A stretch of DNA of 64,000 nucleotides from Acidimicrobiia bacterium (GTDB taxonomy: Bacteria > Actinomycetota > Acidimicrobiia > Acidimicrobiales > Bin134), in assembly GCA_022819825.1 (NCBI GenBank), contig JAJEGM010000032.1, forward strand, positions 81,151 to 145,150, read 5' to 3'. Made by a program: the position numbers and the translations under genes. How positions within the stretch are numbered: position 1 is the first letter of the stretch; each line of letters opens with the position of its first letter. The notes below the pieces were generated by a model, which did not search any database, was not told where the DNA came from, and saw only the letters and a list, made by a program, of their open reading frames with translations. This document shows, in pieces, positions 50,448 to 58,004 of the stretch.

Positions 50448-52730
50448 TCATTGCCGGGCCATCTCGGTCCGGGCCGCGGTCTCGGCATCGGCGGTTGACC
50501 GCGCTCCGAGCTCGATGACCACCTCGTGGATCTCTCCGGTGAATTCGAACGAGCCCTCATAGTGCTCTGAGACCGGAGAACCGTGATCGAAGCCGATGCT
50601 GTCGCTCAGCAAGGAGATCAACCTCATCATGAACGGCAGTTCGGCTCGGCCACAGTCTCTGCCATCGATGGCGATGCTCAAGTCCCCGGTAGTGCGGCTG
50701 GTGCGGCGGAGGCTCACGGCCAGGGTGCTGGAGCCCTCGGGCACTGGCAGTTCAGACTCCACGATGGTGCGATCCATGAAAGCGTTGTAGTCGACCACCA
50801 AGCGATCATTCTGCACGAATACCGATATTCCCGCGCTGGCGCTACCCGTGGCCCAGACAACTCCTTGGTCTCCTTTGGCCCTGGTGATTTTCACGGACAA
50901 GTCCCATGCCCTTCCCCCCGGCGACGGGGAGGCCGACGATGGGATCGGGGAGATCGGCGGCCGGTACACGTACCTACGACTGGTGGGGTGGGGCGAGCGG
51001 TCGTTCAGCCTCGCCGCAAACAGCTCGATGGTCCGGTCGTCCAGCGGGAGAACCCCGTGGCGATCGGCCTCCTCCCACCACAGGCCGATCAACTCTTCCA
51101 GCTTCTCCGGTTGATCGGCGGCCAAGTCGAAGCACTCCGAGGGATCAGCGGAGAGGTCGTAGAGCTCCCATCGATCGTCGTCGAAGTCTTGGCCTTGGAT
51201 GTGCCGGGTGACGGCTTTCCACCAGATGCCGTCCTGCTCTGACACCAACGCCCGCGAGCCGAACAACTCATAGTGCTGGAGCCGGTTGGCGGCCGGGGCG
51301 GCGGCGTCGCGCAGCACGGTGGCGAAAGAGTGGCCGGTAACCGGGAGCTGCTCATAGCCCTTCAACGTGTTCGGCGGCGTGATCCCCAACAGTTCGTACA
51401 GCGTCGGGGCCAAATCGGAGACGTTGATGAACTGGTGGCGTTTGGTGCCGCGCTGGTCGGCCGCGATGCCGTCGGGCCAGTGGACGACCATCGGGACGTG
51501 GACGCCGCCTTCATGGGTGTTCTGCTTGTACCACTTGAACGGGGAGTTGCCGCACTGGGCCCATCCCCAGGGGTAGTTGGTATGGCTGTGTGGGCCGCCG
51601 ATGTCGTCGAGGCGCTCGACCGCCTCATCGGGGGTCTCGAGTATGCCGTTGAAGAACTTCATCTCGTGCATGACGCCGAAGGGCCCGCCCTCTTGGGAGG
51701 CGCCGTTGTCGGCCAGCACCACCAAGATGGTGTTGTCGAGCTGGCCAATTTGGCGCAGGCCGTTCACCAAGCGCCCGATCTGGTCGTCGGTGTGGTCGAG
51801 GAAAGCGGCGAAGGCCTCCTGGAGTCGGCTGGCCAGCAGCTTTTGGTTCGTCGGCAGGCTGTCCCAGGGCTCCACCCCGTCGTTGCGGGGGGCCAGCTCG
51901 GTGCCCGGCGGTATCACCCCCAACTCGAGTTGCCGCTGGTACCAGCGCTGGCGCACATCGTCCCAGCCCTCGTCGTAGCGGCCGCGGTACTTCTCCAAGT
52001 AGGCGGGCGGGGCCTGATGGGGGGCGTGGGTGGCGCCGAAGGGCAGGTACGCGAAGAACGGGCGGTCGGGCCGAACTCCCTTGCTGTCCCGGATCATCTG
52101 AAGAAGTTGGTCAACCAGGTCTTCGCTCAGGTGATAGCCCTCGTCAGGGCCAGCCGGGGGGTCGATGTGGTGGTTGTCGACAACGAGTTCGGGGTGGAAC
52201 TGATCGGTCTCACCGTCCAGGAATCCGTAGAACCGGTCGAATCCCCGACCCAGGGGCCACTGGTCGAAGGGACCGGCCGCCGACGTGTCCTTGGACGGCG
52301 TCAAGTGCCACTTGCCGGCGCAGAACGTGGCGTAGCCCTCGGCTTTGAGAACCTCGGCCAATGTGGCGGCATGGTTGGTGATGTGGCCGAGCTGGTGGGG
52401 GAAGCCGGTGCAGTGGTTCGACACCGACCGCATGCCCACCGTGTGCTGAGAGCGCCCGGTCAACAGCGATGCCCGGGTGGGGGAGCACAGCGGGGTGACG
52501 TGGAAGTTGGTGAACTGAAGGCCCTCGGCGGCCAATCGGTCCACATTGGTGGTGTCGATGTCGGAGCCGTAGCAGCCGAGCTGGGCGAAGCCGGTGTCGT
52601 CGAGCAGCACCACCGCCACGTTGGGCGCATCCTCGCCGGGATGGGGTGGCTGTTCGAAGAACGGTTCCGAGTCGGCCAGGGTCTTGCCGATCACTCCGGG
52701 GAAAGGGCTTCGGATCGAAGAGCCAGACAT
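50448..52730 (-). CDS. Arylsulfatase (AtsA-like), large
   Basis: 760 residues. Formylglycine motif CSPTRASLLTGR has its Cys at residue 82. The metal site starts NVAVVLLDDTGFAQLGCYG; FCAGKWHLTPSKD and VLADNGASQEGG follow. The C-terminal 200 residues form a beta-rich extension (about 590-740: SVKITRAKGDQGVVWATGSA), as in long AtsA-type sulfatases of actinobacteria. The ATG at 52730 is preceded by AGGAG. No signal peptide was seen. It is separated by 5 nt from the metallo-beta-lactamase-fold gene. Confidence 0.9.
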   Translation of the reverse strand: MSGSSIRSPFPGVIGKTLADSEPFFEQPPHPGEDAPNVAVVLLDDTGFAQLGCYGSDIDTTNVDRLAAEGLQFTNFHVTPLCSPTRASLLTGRSQHTVGMRSVSNHCTGFPHQLGHITNHAATLAEVLKAEGYATFCAGKWHLTPSKDTSAAGPFDQWPLGRGFDRFYGFLDGETDQFHPELVVDNHHIDPPAGPDEGYHLSEDLVDQLLQMIRDSKGVRPDRPFFAYLPFGATHAPHQAPPAYLEKYRGRYDEGWDDVRQRWYQRQLELGVIPPGTELAPRNDGVEPWDSLPTNQKLLASRLQEAFAAFLDHTDDQIGRLVNGLRQIGQLDNTILVVLADNGASQEGGPFGVMHEMKFFNGILETPDEAVERLDDIGGPHSHTNYPWGWAQCGNSPFKWYKQNTHEGGVHVPMVVHWPDGIAADQRGTKRHQFINVSDLAPTLYELLGITPPNTLKGYEQLPVTGHSFATVLRDAAAPAANRLQHYELFGSRALVSEQDGIWWKAVTRHIQGQDFDDDRWELYDLSADPSECFDLAADQPEKLEELIGLWWEEADRHGVLPLDDRTIELFAARLNDRSPHPTSRRYVYRPPISPIPSSASPSPGGRAWDLSVKITRAKGDQGVVWATGSASAGISVFVQNDRLVVDYNAFMDRTIVESELPVPEGSSTLAVSLRRTSRTTGDLSIAIDGRDCGRAELPFMMRLISLLSDSIGFDHGSPVSEHYEGSFEFTGEIHEVVIELGARSTADAETAARTEMARQ

Positions 52731-52735
52731 TGGCG

Positions 52736-53566
52736 TCACTCCTGTCCCGTGGCGATGGTGGTCAAGTCGTCTCCGATGACGATCTCGCCCTCGTAGTGCT
52801 CGGCTGCCAGCGCAATCCACTCGGAGTACTGCTCGGCGGTGGGTGCCGGCACCATGTGGGTCAACACCAGCCGCTTGGCGCCCGCCTGGGCCGCGGTCTG
52901 GGCCGCCTCTACTACGCCGGAGTGGTAGTCGAGGATGTCTTGGATCATGTCGTTGGGGATCTGCTCCACCAGGTCCCGGCGGATCACCGATTGCACGTAG
53001 GCGTCCGCGCCGGCGGCCAATTGGTCCACGCCCTCGCAGGGAATGGTGTCGCCCACCAGCGCGGCCGACGATCCATTGTGCTCGAGCCGGTAGCCGATGG
53101 TGGGCCGTACCGGCGCGTGGACCGTGGCTGCCGTGGTCACCTGAACGTCGTTGACGGAGAAGCCCTCACCGGGGGCCACTTCGGTTACCCGCACTCTCGG
53201 TCCATTGGTGAGCACGTCGTGGTGCTCGATGCGGTAGCCGATGTCCGCCTCCAGGGCGTGAAGCTGGCGCTCCACGAACTGGGCTGTGCCCGGCGGCCCG
53301 TATACGTCCAGCTCGGCATTTCCCCGGGTCATGACCCAGTGGGTGGTGATGACGTCATTGAGGGCGCAGATGTGGTCGCTGTGCAGATGGGTGACCAGCA
53401 CCGCGGCCAAGAACGCGGGAAGGGAGCCGCCTCCGGCCATGCGCATGACCACTCCTCGGCCCGCGTCCACCAGGATGTGGGTGTCGCCCGCCTTGATGAG
53501 GGTGGACGGGCCCGCTCGATTGGCATCGGGCATCGGCGAGCCGGTCCCGGTCAACACGATGTCCAT
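52736..53566 (-). CDS. Metallo-beta-lactamase-fold hydrolase (RNase Z-like arylsulfatase type)
   Basis: 276 residues. N-terminal IVLTGTGSPMPDANRAGPST is the RNase Z/AtsA type II pattern. The zinc motif HxHxDH is THLHSDHICALND; further ligands are VGDTIPCEGV (Asp) and LVLTHMVPAP (His). This branch includes phosphodiesterases and metal-dependent arylsulfatases, and the neighbours are two formylglycine sulfatases, so a sulfatase or phosphodiesterase activity is plausible. First gene of a leftward four-gene operon. Divergent from the reductase at 53595. Confidence 0.88.
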   Translation of the reverse strand: MDIVLTGTGSPMPDANRAGPSTLIKAGDTHILVDAGRGVVMRMAGGGSLPAFLAAVLVTHLHSDHICALNDVITTHWVMTRGNAELDVYGPPGTAQFVERQLHALEADIGYRIEHHDVLTNGPRVRVTEVAPGEGFSVNDVQVTTAATVHAPVRPTIGYRLEHNGSSAALVGDTIPCEGVDQLAAGADAYVQSVIRRDLVEQIPNDMIQDILDYHSGVVEAAQTAAQAGAKRLVLTHMVPAPTAEQYSEWIALAAEHYEGEIVIGDDLTTIATGQE

Positions 53567-53594
53567 CTCTTGCTCCTTTGTGGTTCCCGGTTGG

Positions 53595-54572
53595 ATGGGT
53601 CTATGGGATGGTGCTGGTGGCGCCGGTTGCTCAAGACGTCATGCCGCCCAAGCCCACCAAACCCCGGGCGAGCTCGAAGTGGACGTGCAGTTGATCTCCA
53701 TCGATCCGGGGATGAAGGGGTGGGCCACTCCCATGCGGAGCTACATCGCTCCCGTGTCCTTGGGCGATGTCATGCGGGCATTCGGTATTGGGCCGGTGGT
53801 GCGCAGCGCCAGCGAGCGCTTCTCGGAGGGGGAAGTGGTGACCGGCTTCACCGGAGTGCAGACCCGAGCGGTAGTGGACGCCCGTGGCATGAGGGCGGTG
53901 GACATGTCGCTCGCCCCCATCGAGATGCATCTGAGCGTTTTGGGGATGACCGGTTTCACCGGCTACTTCGGCATGCTCGATCTGGGGCGACCCGAAGCTG
54001 GCGAAACGGTGGTGGTGTCGGCGGCGTCCGGCGCCGTTGGCAGCGTGGCGGCGCAGATCGCCAAGCGGCAGGGAGCCCGGGTGGTCGGCATCGCCGGTGG
54101 TCCGGCCAAATGCGCCTACCTGCTCGACGAACTCGGTCTCGACGGGGCAATCGACTACAAGTCGAAGGACCAATCAGTGGCCGAGGCATTGCGGGATGCC
54201 GCCCCCAGTGGGGTCGACGTGTATTTCGACAACGTCGGCGGCGAGATCCTCGATGCGGTGCTGATGCGCATCAACCGACACGCCCGCATCGTGCTCTGCG
54301 GGGGGATCTCGCAGTACGGCGACATGGCCAACGCCACCGGACCCGGCAACTACCTCCAGCTCATCACCAAAAGCGGTCGCATGACGGGGTTCACGATGCT
54401 CGACTACCTCCATCGCATCCCCGAGGCAGTGCCCGATCTAGCCGCCTGGGTGGCCGACGGCTCGCTCAAGCATCGCCAGCACATCGTGGAAGGAATTGAG
54501 AGCTTCCCCGAGGCTTTCCGCATGCTGTTTCGAAGCGAAAACCACGGAAAACTGCTGCTGCGCCCCCTCTAG
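53595..54572 (+). CDS. Zinc-independent MDR oxidoreductase (NADP-dependent, leukotriene B4 dehydrogenase-like), odd N-terminus
   Basis: 325 residues. From residue 25 the sequence follows the family (VQLISIDPGMKGWA; VVSAASGAVGSVAAQIAKRQ; YFDNVGGEILDAVLMRI; LCGGISQYGD) and it ends correctly at KLLLRPL. The first 24 residues (GLWDGAGGAGCSRRHAAQAH) do not resemble any family N-terminus, which normally has about 35 residues of beta strands here. A recent frameshift or a replaced 5' end is likely. It might still be expressed, but the first strand of the substrate domain is missing. Confidence 0.7.
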   Translation: MGLWDGAGGAGCSRRHAAQAHQTPGELEVDVQLISIDPGMKGWATPMRSYIAPVSLGDVMRAFGIGPVVRSASERFSEGEVVTGFTGVQTRAVVDARGMRAVDMSLAPIEMHLSVLGMTGFTGYFGMLDLGRPEAGETVVVSAASGAVGSVAAQIAKRQGARVVGIAGGPAKCAYLLDELGLDGAIDYKSKDQSVAEALRDAAPSGVDVYFDNVGGEILDAVLMRINRHARIVLCGGISQYGDMANATGPGNYLQLITKSGRMTGFTMLDYLHRIPEAVPDLAAWVADGSLKHRQHIVEGIESFPEAFRMLFRSENHGKLLLRPL

Positions 54573-54770
54573 GAGGGTAGTTGGGCAGGGGTCGTGGCTC
54601 CGTACTTGCGGTGGGCGGCTTGCTTGGATACGCCGAGCATTCTGCCGATCTCCGACCAGCTACGGCCCCTCTTCCTGGCATCCGCGACCGCTCGAGAGAG
54701 TGCTTGGTGATTCCCTTCTGCTGGTTTTGACTTGTCAATACAGATACCTGTATTGACAAAAATCTGTATA
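54570..54770 (-). pseudogene. Helix-turn-helix protein fragment or small ORF with no clear start
   Basis: The frame ending at a TAG at about 54570 encodes a convincing C-terminal HTH (SRAVADARKRGRSWSEIGRM, then LGVSKQAAHRKYG). Such helices occur at the C-terminus of small actinobacterial DNA-binding proteins. There is no ATG, GTG or TTG between the palindrome at 54732 and this HTH. The only upstream ATG (near 54850) would force it to run antisense through the Fic promoter and start. It looks like a leftover of a regulator gene or one using a rare start codon. Confidence 0.4.
54732..54759. promoter_or_regulatory. Inverted-repeat operator upstream of fic
   Basis: Perfect inverted repeat with 12-bp arms: TTGTCAATACAG at 54732-54743 and CTGTATTGACAA at 54748-54759, with a 4-bp spacer. 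The right arm contains the TTGACA -35 element of the fic promoter, so a bound dimer would block transcription. The whole block is AT-rich against a GC-rich background, a sign of recent transfer of the module. Confidence 0.7.
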
Positions 54771-54780
54771 TATCTAGATT
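54753..54780 (+). promoter_or_regulatory. Sigma-70-type promoter of fic
   Basis: TTGACA at 54753-54758 and TAGATT at 54775-54780 with 16-bp spacing. Transcription would start near 54787, about 48 nt before the ATG at 54835, which has a GGGGAG RBS. The -35 lies inside the inverted repeat. Confidence 0.6.
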
Positions 54781-54834
54781 TATGGCAGTATGGGATTGTA
54801 TGCTGACAGGCGAACAGCCGTTGGGGAGTCGCAC

Positions 54835-56106
54835 ATGGGCATGATGTCATCGCCGCGCTATTGGGACGAGGAGGCTTACGAGTCTAGGCAGGCGGGCCCG
54901 GACGATGATCCCGCCTGCGTTTTTCAGGCGTTTATCCCCCACCCGATAGCCGACTGGGACGTCGAGATGGACGGCGAGTGCGTCGAGAGGGTGATGGTCG
55001 CTGAGGATGCGATACGCCGCCTAGGCGATGAATGCGGCGACGAGGCCGCGCTGCCCGCTGAATGGCTTGTTCGCCGAGCCGAGAGCGCAGCGTCTAGCAC
55101 CATCGAGGGCGTCCACCCATCGGCGCGACGGCTGGCACGGGCCGAGGCCCAGCTTGGCCTATTCGGTGAGCAGCCCCGCCCCAACGATCTGGAGGCCTTG
55201 CGAAATGTCAACGCCTTCGATCACGCGCTGGAAATCGCCGCCGAAAACAGGCCGCTCACAGTCGAAGACATTGCGTCGGTCCACCGAATGCTCATGGAAG
55301 ACGACCCCTCGGCCGGGAGCATCAGAGCAAAGCAAAACTGGATCGGGCCGGGCACGCTTTGGTCGACGCCGCTGACCGCCTCTTATATCCCTCCGCCCTC
55401 CGACACCGTCTATGCGCTGATGAGTGATCTCATCGAGCGGGTCAACCGGGGCAAGGGTCACCCGATTGTGGAAATGGCCGTCGTTCACGCCCAATTCGAG
55501 ATGATCCACCCGTTCGGAGACGGGAACGGGCGCACGGGCCGGGCGCTGATACAGATGATGCTCCAGCGAAGCCGGCTGTCCCCTCCCTGCACACTGCCGA
55601 TAAGTTCTGCCCTCGCTCTCCGCAAGGACGACTACATCGCCGCCTTGGAGCAGGCCAGCGTTGTGGCGCAGCCCGACGACCCGGCGAGGTCGCTTGCGAT
55701 CCGCCCGTGGATCGCCCTCGCCGCTGGTTCCGTGAGCGAAGCGGTGTCCTACGCCAGGCACCTCATCAAACAAGTGGCGGCCATAAAGCAGGATTGGTTG
55801 AGCATGGTCACAGCCGAAGGCCGCCCCAGCAAGCCCGGCATGAGGCTGATCGACCAACTCCCCGCGCATCCCGTCCTGAACGCGGAGAAGGCGGCTGAAC
55901 TGCTGGGGGCTTCCTGGAGGACTGGGGCCCGCGCCCTGGCACAACTCGAGCAAGCAGGCGTCCTCGTGCAGCGCAGCGCAGGCCGCCGCAACCGCGTATA
56001 CGAGGCCGAGGCGATCACCGCCGCCTTCTCAGCCGCCACCGACCTGTCGCCCGTCCACTTCGAGCAGAGCCTTCAGACCAGAGCGGAGGACGGCTTCGGT
56101 CTCTGA
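54835..56106 (+). CDS. fic: Fic-domain adenylyltransferase with DNA-binding C-terminus
   Basis: 423 residues. The catalytic loop is HPFGDGNGRTGR with the essential His at residue 225; VEMAVVHAQFEMI precedes it. An N-terminal inhibitory helix motif (SSTIEG, near residue 86) of the S/TxxxE-G type marks a class II Fic enzyme, self-inhibited by its own Glu. The C-terminus (about 340-400) is a winged helix (LNAEKAAELLGASWRTGARA). This is the common Fic/DUF4172-like or Fic-wHTH layout in which the protein may bind its own promoter. It would AMPylate an unknown target. Confidence 0.9.
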   Translation: MGMMSSPRYWDEEAYESRQAGPDDDPACVFQAFIPHPIADWDVEMDGECVERVMVAEDAIRRLGDECGDEAALPAEWLVRRAESAASSTIEGVHPSARRLARAEAQLGLFGEQPRPNDLEALRNVNAFDHALEIAAENRPLTVEDIASVHRMLMEDDPSAGSIRAKQNWIGPGTLWSTPLTASYIPPPSDTVYALMSDLIERVNRGKGHPIVEMAVVHAQFEMIHPFGDGNGRTGRALIQMMLQRSRLSPPCTLPISSALALRKDDYIAALEQASVVAQPDDPARSLAIRPWIALAAGSVSEAVSYARHLIKQVAAIKQDWLSMVTAEGRPSKPGMRLIDQLPAHPVLNAEKAAELLGASWRTGARALAQLEQAGVLVQRSAGRRNRVYEAEAITAAFSAATDLSPVHFEQSLQTRAEDGFGL

Positions 56107-56138
56107 CACCGAGAAGCGGCGGTGTCCGGCGTCTCTCA

Positions 56139-56318
56139 TCAGCTCGCGATGGCGATGCGGTCCCAAACCGTGTCGTCGCCCACCAGTTGATGCACCACCG
56201 GGGCGAACAGGATGATGCGGGCCCCCACGGCTCTCAGCTCTTCGTCCGGCGAATAGACATCATCGGCCTCGATGCCGCTAAGCGAGGTCTCTCGTCCGTC
56301 GCGGTAGTCGGCGACGGG
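56139..56318 (-). pseudogene. Unidentified C-terminal gene fragment
   Basis: An open frame reads leftward to a TGA at 56139-56141, ending ILFAPVVHQLVGDDTVWDRI then AIAS. It has no start codon of its own that resembles a gene beginning and abuts the PEP carboxylase remnant on the other strand. It looks like the tail of a protein cut by rearrangement. I do not recognise the family. Confidence 0.35.
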
Positions 56319-56473
56319 ACGGTCACTTCTTCGACACCATCGCCGAAGAGCACGACCTGACAGTGGCCCACATCGCCAAGTTGGCCGGCGGCGACCTTCT
56401 CAATGACCTTCCCGTGCTGAAGCGACCCTTGGCTGTGCGCGACGCCTATCTCGACCCCATCAGCGTCTTGCAG
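56318..56473 (+). pseudogene. Phosphoenolpyruvate carboxylase C-terminal remnant
   Basis: A 52-codon stretch reads HFFDTIAEEHDLTVAHIAKL, LAGGDLLNDLPVLKRPLAV and RDAYLDPISVLQ. This matches the near-C-terminal region of PEP carboxylase (usually ...LLDDxPVLxRSIRLRNPYxDPLNLLQ). Nothing upstream belongs to this enzyme, and downstream the frame loses similarity. It is a stranded fragment between fic and an ATPase gene, evidence of deletion or recombination at this place. Confidence 0.6.
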
Positions 56474-56527
56474 GATCCCACCATCTTTGCCGCCCAGCCG
56501 TCGCTGCGTCAGCCCGCGGCCCATCCG

Positions 56528-57853
56528 TTACTTCGACCGGCACCCGCCGCTGTGGCCTGTGCTCAATATGCAGCGCGCCTTTGCCCGCTCCATCCACTTG
56601 TTGCACACAGTCCGCTTTGCGCTACCTCTGGACACGATCTCAACGCTGTGCTCAATGTGTTCATTGAACGATACGGCAGGATTGGCTGGATTCAGGCCCA
56701 ATTGTTGCCATATCACTCGATCAGACACCGCCCCAGTCAGAGAATAGGCATCGCCGTCTTGCACGATATACCCAGTTGTGACCAACCTCAGCAATGAGGC
56801 TTTCACCGTGTGAAAGTTCATCTTGGTCGTGTCGATTATGGCCGGTGCAGTAGCGTCGCCCTCCAACACAGCAATCCCCGCCAGACACAGCTGTTCGGTT
56901 TCAGACAGGTCATTGAATGACGGCACTCCTATATCGCGATCCACTATGCCATCCGCTGCGGAAATAGCTACGTCAACCGCATTGATGTCAATAGAGTGCT
57001 TTGGTGCCCCTGCCACCTTCCATGCGTTGTAGCCGATCAGCTGCATCTTGTACGGCGATCCGTCGATTTGATGGGCGGCGAGTTTCAGAGCATCGTTTTC
57101 GATCTGCCCTTGTGCCTCTCTTACAGGCTGACCGATGCCCACCAGAGCGTCGGCGACGCCGATATCGGGGATGTCGTACTGTTCGCATCTTTTGAAGAAA
57201 GACATTCGCTTATCCGCCAGAATGGTCGCTTTCGCCTCTGACAGCGCTGCACCGATGAATGCCACAGGCAAGCCCTCCCGCCTCAAGTGCTGCATGTCGT
57301 TAGATAACCTGCGGCCTTCTTCTCTGTCGATCCCTTGAAGCTCGTCCACAGTCAGCAATATGGAAGTCTCGTTTGCCTGGGCTATCTCAGCGAGGTTTGA
57401 CATCTGGCCGCGTAACCCTCTTTTCAAGTCCAAGTCAGTGTAATCCGCCTCGGAACGTCCGAACCCGAACCCTCGATAAGCCATTCCTTTGTGACGAGTT
57501 ACAGTTTTGCTGCTGCTGGTATCTAGCGGAGCCAAGATTTCATAGGTCTGTGTAGCTTGATATATCGCTTGGTTGACTCGTTCCAGCAGCCCATCGGTCG
57601 CCGCGTCCACCGAGAGAACAATCCATCCATCTGACATAGCGCGATTTTGCATTTCCGTGAGGACAACGGTCTTGCCTGACCCCCTGTTTCCCATCAACAC
57701 GCTGTAATAGCTGCGGTCAGCAGGGCCGGTCAGCAGCCCCGAACCTATGTCGTGCAGCAGCTCATCTCTCCCCACGAAGGCAGACGGAAGGACTCCGAAC
57801 GCAGGGGAGAACGGGTTGTCCTTGGGCGCCCCCTGAATCCCTACCGTGCTCAT
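56528..57853 (-). CDS. AAA/STAND-type ATPase with winged-helix-like C-terminus
   Basis: 441 residues. Walker A GNRGSGKT at 55-62 and Walker B LLTVDEL with D170/E171 are intact. The N-terminal FVGRDELLHDIGSGL is the archaeal-ATPase/AAA_16 lead-in. Sensor-like FIGAALSEAKATIL and MSFFKRCEQYDIP follow. Residues 330-400 contain a helical DNA-binding-like region (MNFHTVKASLLRLVTTGYIV). Proteins of this build occur in mobile or defence regions, but function is unknown. The start at 57853 fits a -10 TATACT 6 nt upstream, implying a leaderless transcript. A GTG at 57883 is the alternative. Confidence 0.78.
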   Translation of the reverse strand: MSTVGIQGAPKDNPFSPAFGVLPSAFVGRDELLHDIGSGLLTGPADRSYYSVLMGNRGSGKTVVLTEMQNRAMSDGWIVLSVDAATDGLLERVNQAIYQATQTYEILAPLDTSSSKTVTRHKGMAYRGFGFGRSEADYTDLDLKRGLRGQMSNLAEIAQANETSILLTVDELQGIDREEGRRLSNDMQHLRREGLPVAFIGAALSEAKATILADKRMSFFKRCEQYDIPDIGVADALVGIGQPVREAQGQIENDALKLAAHQIDGSPYKMQLIGYNAWKVAGAPKHSIDINAVDVAISAADGIVDRDIGVPSFNDLSETEQLCLAGIAVLEGDATAPAIIDTTKMNFHTVKASLLRLVTTGYIVQDGDAYSLTGAVSDRVIWQQLGLNPANPAVSFNEHIEHSVEIVSRGSAKRTVCNKWMERAKARCILSTGHSGGCRSK

Positions 57854-57859
57854 GGGATC

Positions 57860-57865
57860 AGTATA
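57860..57865 (-). promoter_or_regulatory. -10 element TATACT of a leaderless promoter for the ATPase gene
   Basis: On the minus strand TATACT is followed by GATCCC and then the ATG at 57853, so transcription should begin at or within 2 nt of the start codon. Leaderless mRNAs are common in actinobacteria. The matching -35 would fall in the tandem repeats at 57873-57932. Confidence 0.5.
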
Positions 57866-57872
57866 CCCCAGA

Positions 57873-57932
57873 ACTTTAGACACCAGCGCATGACCTTAGA
57901 CACTGGCGCACAACCTTACGCACGAGTCTGCA
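57873..57932. repeat. Three imperfect 20-bp tandem repeats
   Basis: Units at 57873-57892 (ACTTTAGACACCAGCGCATG), 57893-57912 (ACCTTAGACACTGGCGCACA) and 57913-57932 (ACCTTACGCACGAGTCTGCA). Units 1 and 2 agree at 14 or more of 20 positions; unit 3 only in the first half. They sit directly upstream of the ATPase promoter and could be binding sites for a regulator, possibly the ATPase itself. Confidence 0.55.
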
Positions 57933-57967
57933 ACTAACGCAGACGGGCTCCAGTCACAAAGGCTTGC

Positions 57968-57985
57968 GGGGGGGGGGGGGGGGTA
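57968..57985 (+). repeat. 18-G homopolymer upstream of the first collagen-like gene
   Basis: An uninterrupted run of 18 G residues ends 19 nt before the ATG at 58005, close to where an RBS or the -10 region should be. Long poly-G tracts are classical slipped-strand sites that switch surface proteins on and off by changing promoter or leader spacing. The run length could also contain sequencing error. Confidence 0.7.
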
Positions 57986-58004
57986 ACTAGCATTTCCTGT
58001 TTGT

